The translations under genes and the position numbers were made by a program. A stretch of DNA of 64,000 nt from Leptobrachium leishanense (Eukaryota > Chordata > Amphibia > Anura > Megophryidae), in assembly GCA_009667805.1 (NCBI GenBank), contig CM019067.1, forward strand, positions 165,713,073-165,777,072, written 5' to 3'. Each line of letters starts with the position of its first letter. Positions within the stretch are counted from its first letter, which is position 1. Under the pieces are notes generated by a model. That model made no database searches. It was given only the letters and a program-made list of their open reading frames with translations, and had not been told where the DNA came from. Shown piece after piece: positions 56,311 through 64,000 of this stretch.

Positions 56311-56312
56311 TA
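56266..56312 (-). ncRNA. Type I hammerhead ribozyme-like motif
   Basis: On the minus strand: stem I strand UACACCCA, core CUGAUGA (plus 56298-56304), stem II GCUG/CAGC with CUUU loop, GAAA (56281-56284), a very short ACGCGU helix III, U17 as cleavage-site base, then UGCGGUGUA. The two stem I strands form eight Watson-Crick pairs with one bulged C. One extra unpaired A follows CUGAUGA, a departure from the canonical core. Short palindromic helix III is reported for Penelope-like element hammerheads. Activity is untested. Confidence 0.65.
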
Positions 56313-56483
56313 AAATCAATAATGTTTAGTTGAAATCTAAAAAAGGTACTAGATTATTATATGGCGCTATTAAAGTAATGCAAAGCATCAAGAGTATGCT
56401 GTTTTTGCTGTCCAGGGGATCTATTCATCAAGACAGTAAAAAGCAGATGCTAATACAAACATTTGTTATAAGCTCAATTATAT
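56311..56483 (+). repeat. 173-bp direct repeat, right copy
   Basis: Mate of 55686-55859, with about nine differences. It begins at the base where the hammerhead-bearing insertion ends. Confidence 0.9.
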
Positions 56484-58336
56484 TGCTCAATTAGTTCAAT
56501 GTCTAGGAGGCTCTAAAGTAGGGGGCAGATTAGCAACAGGGCCTTCCACATGTTTTGGAACTACATCTTCTATGATGCCCTGCCACTCATTAGGTTGGCA
56601 AAAACTAATGGGAAATATAGTTCCGAAACATCTGATGGTGCCCTGGAAAGTTAACATCAGCATTTTGGAAGCCAGTATTTTCTTTTAACTTTGGTATTTC
56701 CCATTATTCTCCGCTTCCACTAGATTATCACTTCTTATACAAAGTGAACAAAATATGTAGTGCATGAATGTACAGTAGGCAGCCATAAAAGCTGAATAGC
56801 AGAAGGGTTTTTCATCTTGGATTGGAATAGGACAGGAACCATTTATAAGCAGGGTCATTATACAAAACGGCTCACTCATTAACAATGACATTTTCCAGTG
56901 GAATTGTGCCCCAGATGTTTAAAACCAACTTTAAATCATTTTGTGTATGTATTTATCTGCCTTGATTCTTTTGAAATTCCGAATTAAGTATCAGAAACCA
57001 CCTGTATGAGAAACTGTAAGCACTGTGAACATTAGCACAGGCATTATTTTTCTTCTTTTTAATGATTACAAAAGCTCTTCAACATCAATATACTGTTAGC
57101 AGAAAATGTTTAATACGTTCAGAAAATATAGAAAAGTGCATTAAATGTACAATATGATATATTTTCATCATAAGGACATGACATGAAACAATCACATGAA
57201 TAATCCTTTTATGTAGGATGCCTTTCATGAAAAGGTAATTGTATTCATGTTCCACTGCTTTTGAAACAACCTTTTTAAAAAAGCACTTGATGTTCTTTTC
57301 ACTTTCAGTCGTGTTTAATAGTCATTCTATAATTAAGTAGCCTATGCCAACAATAATAAATAGAATCCATCATCTATGAATGAGAATATGATGATATTTA
57401 CTGTGCAGAGGATGTGACCAAGGTAACTTACATGTGCACAAGAAACAAGTGAGTAAACCTCAATATATAGTCAGTGGGTGGCTATTTGCCTATAAATTGA
57501 ATACAGAGATATGCAGCCAAGCTACGTGAGTGACCTATGTTGTTACTTTCATTTCTATGTTTTCCTTAAGAATAACAAAAAAACACCAGAACATGATCAA
57601 GACCCTTTCAATTTGTAATAACCCACTGACAACACCAAAAACCAAACTCTTGGTATCAAGGACAAAAAATGGCAACCAGAAAATAGAAAAAAGTAATTGT
57701 CCATGCTCTGTCATGCACTTAAATACAAAGTGTGTTCCCTAACTTGACTTGTTTATGCATATTCTTCTTTTTATAGCCCATGATGAATGCTAAAGCTAGG
57801 CTTAGTGTTCTGGTCTCATTCCTTTTATATCTGAGACCTCTGTCTCTCCTAAAATAGTCTTCCTCTAAAAAGCAGGATTAAAGTTAAACTCCTACTGCTT
57901 AGGTGCAAAGGCTTCTGTAAATGTACCTCAATACCATTATTTTCCAGTAGTAACTTCTCAAATAAGCAGTGATATTTAACACCAGGTTGTATCCTTTGTC
58001 TCTGAGCTGTACTTCTTGCTAACTCTGGCCCTATGACATACAAAATTGAGCGAGAGCCGTTAACCATTAGTGGCTGGCTATTCACGTCTATTCCCGCCAA
58101 GCCCCTGGGTTAATGTCTTAAATTGTAATAGTTACGATTGTTTCATGATTTACCCTATATATAACTTGTTATTTTATGTTATGTTTGTTTGAAATGTCTT
58201 CTATATCTCATTTAGGCAATATACAGGCCTCTAGAATCTGTTATGATTTATAAAAAATTGTGCTTTTCTAACGTAGCATAATGTTTCAAATCCTTAGAAA
58301 CTTACATATCAAAGTGTTGTCTATCTTAGTCTTACC
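56484..58336. other. AT-rich sequence with nothing recognised
   Basis: No repeat ends or coding motifs were recognised. Short frames such as 57530-57742 and 57849-58100 show no domain. Confidence 0.4.
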
Positions 58337-58340
58337 TTAA

Positions 58341-58814
58341 CCCCTTCAATACCAAGTGATTTTCCAAAAAAACATTGTCAGAAACCAGTGTTTTTTTGTA
58401 AAATAATTTTTCATTAATTATAAAGTAAGAAATATTTGAGTTTATACCCATTGTATTTCTTACTGTAAATAACCTATTTCTGGCCAGTAGATGGCGCCAT
58501 CTACTGCCAAATTTACTTAGAGGTTTAAACGGCGGGTCTATTTTCTTTTATTTCTCCCTGCATCGGCTGCTGAAAGCCCAATATTTCAGAGCTTTGAGCA
58601 GCTGATTTTACAGTTTTAGCTCTCTGGGCATTATGCCCCCAGGGCCAAAACTTTGAGGGCACCTTCTGCAGCCCAAAAGCAAACAAAATTAATTTGCAGA
58701 AAGCTAATTTCATTTGCTTTTGGGCTAAAGCTCAGCATACCGAGATATCTCAATATTGGGGCACCAGATGGTGCCTTTGAAGCCCGAAATATCTTGATAT
58801 CGACAGTGAAGGGG
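58341..58814. mobile_element. TTAA-flanked element, CCCCTTCAATACC type, copy B (474 bp)
   Basis: TTAA lies at both sides (58337-58340 and 58815-58818). The ends CCCCTTCAATACCA and GACAGTGAAGGGG are inverted repeats. Collinear with 43213-43686. It has a perfect 22-bp palindrome at 58485-58506 centred on GGCGCC. Confidence 0.87.
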
Positions 58815-59010
58815 TTAATGATATCTATATGCTGTATGAATGGCAGGAGCAGAATTATAATGGAAACGTCTGTGTAAAATAGGATATATATATATATTAT
58901 ATATATCTCCTATCTATAACCATCAAATTTGAACCAGCACTCTCTTGCCATCAATGTTGGTTAAATTCACTGCCTGGGTGCAAAAATCCAATATGTATAT
59001 ACTGTATATA

Positions 59011-60626
<1,616 letters not shown>

Positions 60627-60729
60627 TATATATATATATATATATATAAACAATCCAAATGGATGCACTCCAGGGCTTAGTTAAAAGCGTCTATTATTCA
60701 AAATTGCATTAAAAAATGACCCTGGATTG

Positions 60730-60758
60730 TTATATATATATATATATATATATATATA
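60730..60758. repeat. (TA)n microsatellite
   Basis: Uninterrupted TA run next to the inverted-repeat element at 60789. Confidence 0.95.
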
Positions 60759-60788
60759 GATTAGGTCGGCCGTGTTAGTCCAGATGCC

Positions 60789-60982
60789 AAAATCACGAGT
60801 ATAGCAGTCTGTAGTGATACCTTTTTTATTGGACTAACTATGACTGTCCCAATGTTTAATTCTATTATTCTGATCAGTTGGCTTCTATACCTGACGAAGG
60901 GAGGAATCCTCTTGAAAGCTTGTACTTTAAATGTAACGTTAGTCCAATAAAAAAGGTATTACTACAGACTGCTATACTCGTG

Positions 60983-60987
<5 letters not shown>
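60789..60987 (+). repeat. Inverted-repeat element with about 50-bp arms and hammerhead-like centre
   Basis: The left arm 60789-60839 (AAATCACGAGTATAGCAGTC onward) is reverse-complemented by 60937-60987. Between them, 60891-60922 reads CTGACGA, AGGGAGG-AA-TCCTCTT, GAAA, GCTTG. This fits the CUGANGA / stem II / GAAA layout. Stem I is weak, only about three pairs. Confidence 0.6.

Positions 60988-60988
<1 letters not shown>

Positions 60989-61025
<37 letters not shown>
60989..61025. repeat. (AT)n microsatellite
   Basis: Long uninterrupted AT run separating two palindromic repeats. Confidence 0.95.
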
Positions 61026-61026
<1 letters not shown>

Positions 61027-61034
61027 TCCCGGAC

Positions 61035-61180
61035 TTCCGCTCTTCAGAGTCTTTTCAATATATAATTAAATGATTTTTAATCAAGTCGTCAACGTTTCAG
61101 TCCCACCAGTGGGACTGAAACGTTGACGACTTGAATAAAAATCACTTAATTATATATTGAAAAGACTCTGAGTAGCGGAA
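61035..61180. repeat. Near-perfect 72-bp-arm palindrome with 2-base centre
   Basis: 61035-61106 is reverse-complementary to 61109-61180 with only a few mismatches. The centre is CCCAC-CA-GTGGG and the arms include AACGTTTCAGTCCCAC. The DNA or RNA would fold into a long hairpin. No terminal duplication was identified. Confidence 0.85.
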
Positions 61181-62179
61181 TTATGGGAGCATATTCTATT
61201 TATACCTGATTCCAACATCTGAGCAGTATACCGGAACTACAGGGTGTACGGGGATCGAGATATATATATATCTATATATATATATATATCCTTTTTTGTA
61301 CAAGAAAAAAAAGATTCAGAACAGCTGGATAAACCCCCTCCTTCCCCCAAGAAGAAGAAAACAAATAAAATCAATATAGGTGTATAAAAAGAACAGAACA
61401 AAATGTTGAATCAGTCAATAAATGCTAGAAAAGAAGAGATTGGACTTATATGACATAATAACTTGAAGAATTCATGGCTCATGTGTTGTCTTTTGAAAAT
61501 GACTAAATTAACCTTGAAATACTGAAACCTATGTTTGGCAATGCAGGGCAGTGATATGGCCTCAATAAGGAATCAACTGAGAAATATCATCGAAAGGTCA
61601 ATTTGAAGAGCTTAACCTGCAACCTTTACAGAAAGAAGCAAGAGTAAGTAAAGGATAAAGTCACTTCTTTGTGTTCTTGTGTCTTATCAGTGCATTGTTC
61701 TGTTATAAATATGCGGTCTCACCCTTAATATACAGATTGCTCATTTTAGAATTTTGCTCACGTTTTCTCAGAAAGGAGAAAGATATGGCATTTGCAGGGA
61801 TGTGAAAGCTAGATTGCTCCTTTTTTGTTGAAATCAATGAAAGGGGTGAATAGAGCAAACTGCATCTCACCCTATGTTCAACCTTAAACATAAAAAGAGT
61901 ACAGGAAACAAAAGTGACATATAAACAAACCGCAGCAAAATATATATTATTATGTGAAACATGTGTAACATAATGCATCTAAGTTATAAAAATTGAAAAA
62001 TACAACCAGCTATTATTTTTGTGTAAATGGTTCTGTAGAAATGTATTGCGAGAGAAGGACAAAAGACAGGTCCGTAGTAACTTACTTCACAATTCTGGCA
62101 AGTTATATGTCATACAATATAAAATTACATTGCGAAGTCTCCCGTATTGCCATATTAATATTGTAATATGTGTCCAATG
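61181..62179. other. AT-rich sequence with nothing recognised
   Basis: Contains another TA-rich run at about 61258-61290. No gene, repeat ends or RNA motif was recognised. Confidence 0.4.
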
Positions 62180-62187
62180 ATCTATAT

Positions 62188-63052
62188 CAGGGGTCTCAAA
62201 CTCAAATTGCCCGACGGCCCATGGACAAGTTTTCATATCCCATGGAGGCAGCATGCAAAATTTCAAGCTCATTTGAAAACAATTATATTTAACTTATTAT
62301 TTATTGAACTAAAGTTATATCAAAATGGAGTATTTTATTAAAATATATTTTATTAAAATAATTATAATATTAATAACATCTAAAAATGTATTAGAATAAT
62401 TATATTTTAAAAACTTATTAAAATATTTATGAAAAAATGCAACTGCATTGGTTATTTTATAAGGGTAAAAAAAATGCCCCTGTCTTTAGAACTAAAAAAA
62501 TATCTTAACTGTATTTAATTTAATTATTTTTATTTCTTATTAATTCTATCTTTTTGTATTTACAAATTACATAGTGATGTTGGGTATCATTGGAAAGGCC
62601 ATATTTTGGCCGTTTCAATGACACCTCAATCATTCCTGTAGCTCTTATGACTGTGTAAGTAGATACAGGTTTCTAAAGGACCCCTGCAACTCCTGTACTG
62701 CTAAGCAGGGGGAATCCCAGAGAGTGACATCATCGCACATACACGCAATGACTCCCATGGCCCTGGGGACCATCCTTCAGCAAGGTCTGATATCAGCCCG
62801 CTGTGGGTGAAGCCCCTGCTTGGTGCCAGATCAAGACTGAGCAGGGGCCCAACAGGATGGGTGTGGAGGAAATCCCCATGACGCTCCACACACGTCCTGG
62901 ACTGCAGGGCAGCATGGCCAATCTGGACCGCCCCCCCCATCCGGGCCCTCGGGCAGTGACAGAGTGCCCAATAGGTCAGTCCTTTTTGCTGGCCACTTGT
63001 AATCGGTCCGTGGGTCACAAATGGCCCACTGGCCGGTACTTTCAGACTCCTG
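62188..63052. mobile_element. hAT-type non-autonomous element (865 bp)
   Basis: Starts CAGGGGTCTCAAACTCAAAT and ends TTTCAGACTCCTG, the CAGGGGTCTCAAACTC terminus known from vertebrate hAT elements, with right-end decay. Flanks ATCTATAT and ATCTACTG agree at the first five of eight positions, a decayed duplication. The interior is very AT-rich on the left and GC-richer on the right, with GGCCCACTGGCCGG near the right end. No transposase. Confidence 0.75.
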
Positions 63053-63404
63053 ATCTACTGTGCACATCACTGCCAAGTGGCCACAAACATTGTTGTGCCT
63101 TAGCTCTATTTTTGGCCATTACAAACCATGGTTTGCTAATAGCTAGTCCATTCCTCCCAGAGGGTCATATAGATGGCTCCATAGGTATACAAGCTTATGT
63201 ACCTACCATTATCACTACGGCTTTTTAAAAAGAAATATTTTAAAAGATAAAATTCCCTGTTATGCAAACATATATCAGAGGTAGAAACCATGATTCTCTC
63301 TGGAAGGATGTGTGTGCACTTGTGAATGATATGCCACAAAGCTAGCGTTTTTAATGATAAACCTCAAAATGAAAAATATGAAAAATATTGTTCTAATATC
63401 CAAT
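63053..63404. other. Short unassigned spacer
   Basis: Nothing recognised between the hAT element and the Tc1/mariner fragment. Confidence 0.35.
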
Positions 63405-64000
63405 AAGTGCTGTCTCCAGAAGACATAAACTGGCCAAAAAAGTCATGCACTCTAATATCTCGTTTGACTGCCTTTTCCTTTTATTATGGCACTTATTTAC
63501 CTTGGTATTTTTCGATAAGCTTGTGCAATGTCATGACATTTAGTTTTGACCAGAGTTGCATAAATTTATCGCCAAAATCTTGTATTAATGATGGGAGAGT
63601 TGGACGTTGTGTAAGTAAATCTCAAGCACATTCCAAAGATTGTCAATGGGGTTAAGGTCTGGACTTTCCGGTGGTTGATCATTTTTTAAAATGATGTTCA
63701 TGTCCCTGAACTACTCTTGCACAGTTTGAGCCCGATGAATCTTGGCATCATAATCAAGGAATATGGCTGTGCCATCAGCGAAGAAAAAAAAATCCATTGA
63801 TGGAAATACCTGGTCATTCAATATATTCAGCTGACCTCATTTTTGGGGCACATAACGTTGCTAAAACTTGACCTGACAAACTGATACAACCTCAGATCAT
63901 AACACTGTCCCCACAGATGTGTACAGTAGGTGGCAGCTTTCTTGGTCAGGCACCTAAATTTCCATGGCTTTATTCAATCATAAATAATTCTGGGAATTTG
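63405..64000 (-). mobile_element. Degenerate Tc1/mariner element, running off the window
   Basis: The plus strand carries ATTGTCAATGGGGTTAAGGT and GCCCGATGAATCTTGGCAT. Read antisense these correspond to Tc1-family transposase C-terminal coding (the NPIE-type and QDNAR/HR-type regions), with further blocks such as AATCCATTGATGGAAATACC and GATCATAACACTGTCCCCAC. The frame is destroyed by indels. The left end is near 63405; the right end lies outside the window. It is a different family from the intact copy at 59011. Confidence 0.72.

Overview
This window looks like a repeat-dense, gene-poor stretch of a vertebrate nuclear genome, most probably an amphibian (anuran). That is inferred from the mix of families: L2, CR1 and L1/Tx1-type LINEs, a chromodomain Ty3 element, Gmr1-like Ty3 elements, a Tc1 transposon, TTAA-flanked short elements whose ends read CCCCTTCACT, and hAT-type MITEs. 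I recognise no host gene, tRNA or rRNA gene. Sequence between repeats is AT-rich and looks intergenic or intronic. Species cannot be named from the sequence alone. The only intact long reading frames belong to mobile elements.

Layout. 0-6.5 kb: a small hAT MITE, then a degenerate 5'-truncated L2 LINE (1256-5172) split by a TA-flanked MITE in its endonuclease and by an antisense CR1. 8-11 kb: MITEs, one inside a possible old LTR. 11.5-16 kb: an L1/Tx1-type LINE split by a 1.56-kb hAT element with a perfect 8-bp target duplication, then a tandem array. 17-19 kb: short MITEs. 19.3-21.9 kb: a compact LTR element with an intact gag-like ORF and no pol. 23.8-30.4 kb: a full-length chromodomain Ty3 element. 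30.8-36.6 kb: an inverted Gmr1-like Ty3 element whose integrase lies upstream of reverse transcriptase. 39-46 kb: several MITE families, a lone L2 3' tail and a tRNA-derived SINE. 48.1-53.9 kb: a second Gmr1-like element that keeps gag and protease but carries a repeat-bearing frame where integrase-RT-RNase H should be. 54.9-56.5 kb: a fold-back repeat with a telomere-like core, then a 451-bp insertion with a hammerhead-ribozyme fold at its edge. 58-64 kb: a TTAA element, a Tc1 element with an intact transposase, large palindromes, a hAT element and a truncated Tc1/mariner copy.

How they relate. All four LTR elements have perfect 5-bp target duplications and very similar LTR pairs, so they look young, and two of the four are non-autonomous. 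These would need proteins from relatives like the pol-bearing elements nearby. The most unusual items are the two pol-less LTR elements, the hammerhead-bearing insertion, the LTR that seems to have captured its own leader, the telomere-like fold-back and the intact Tc1 transposase.
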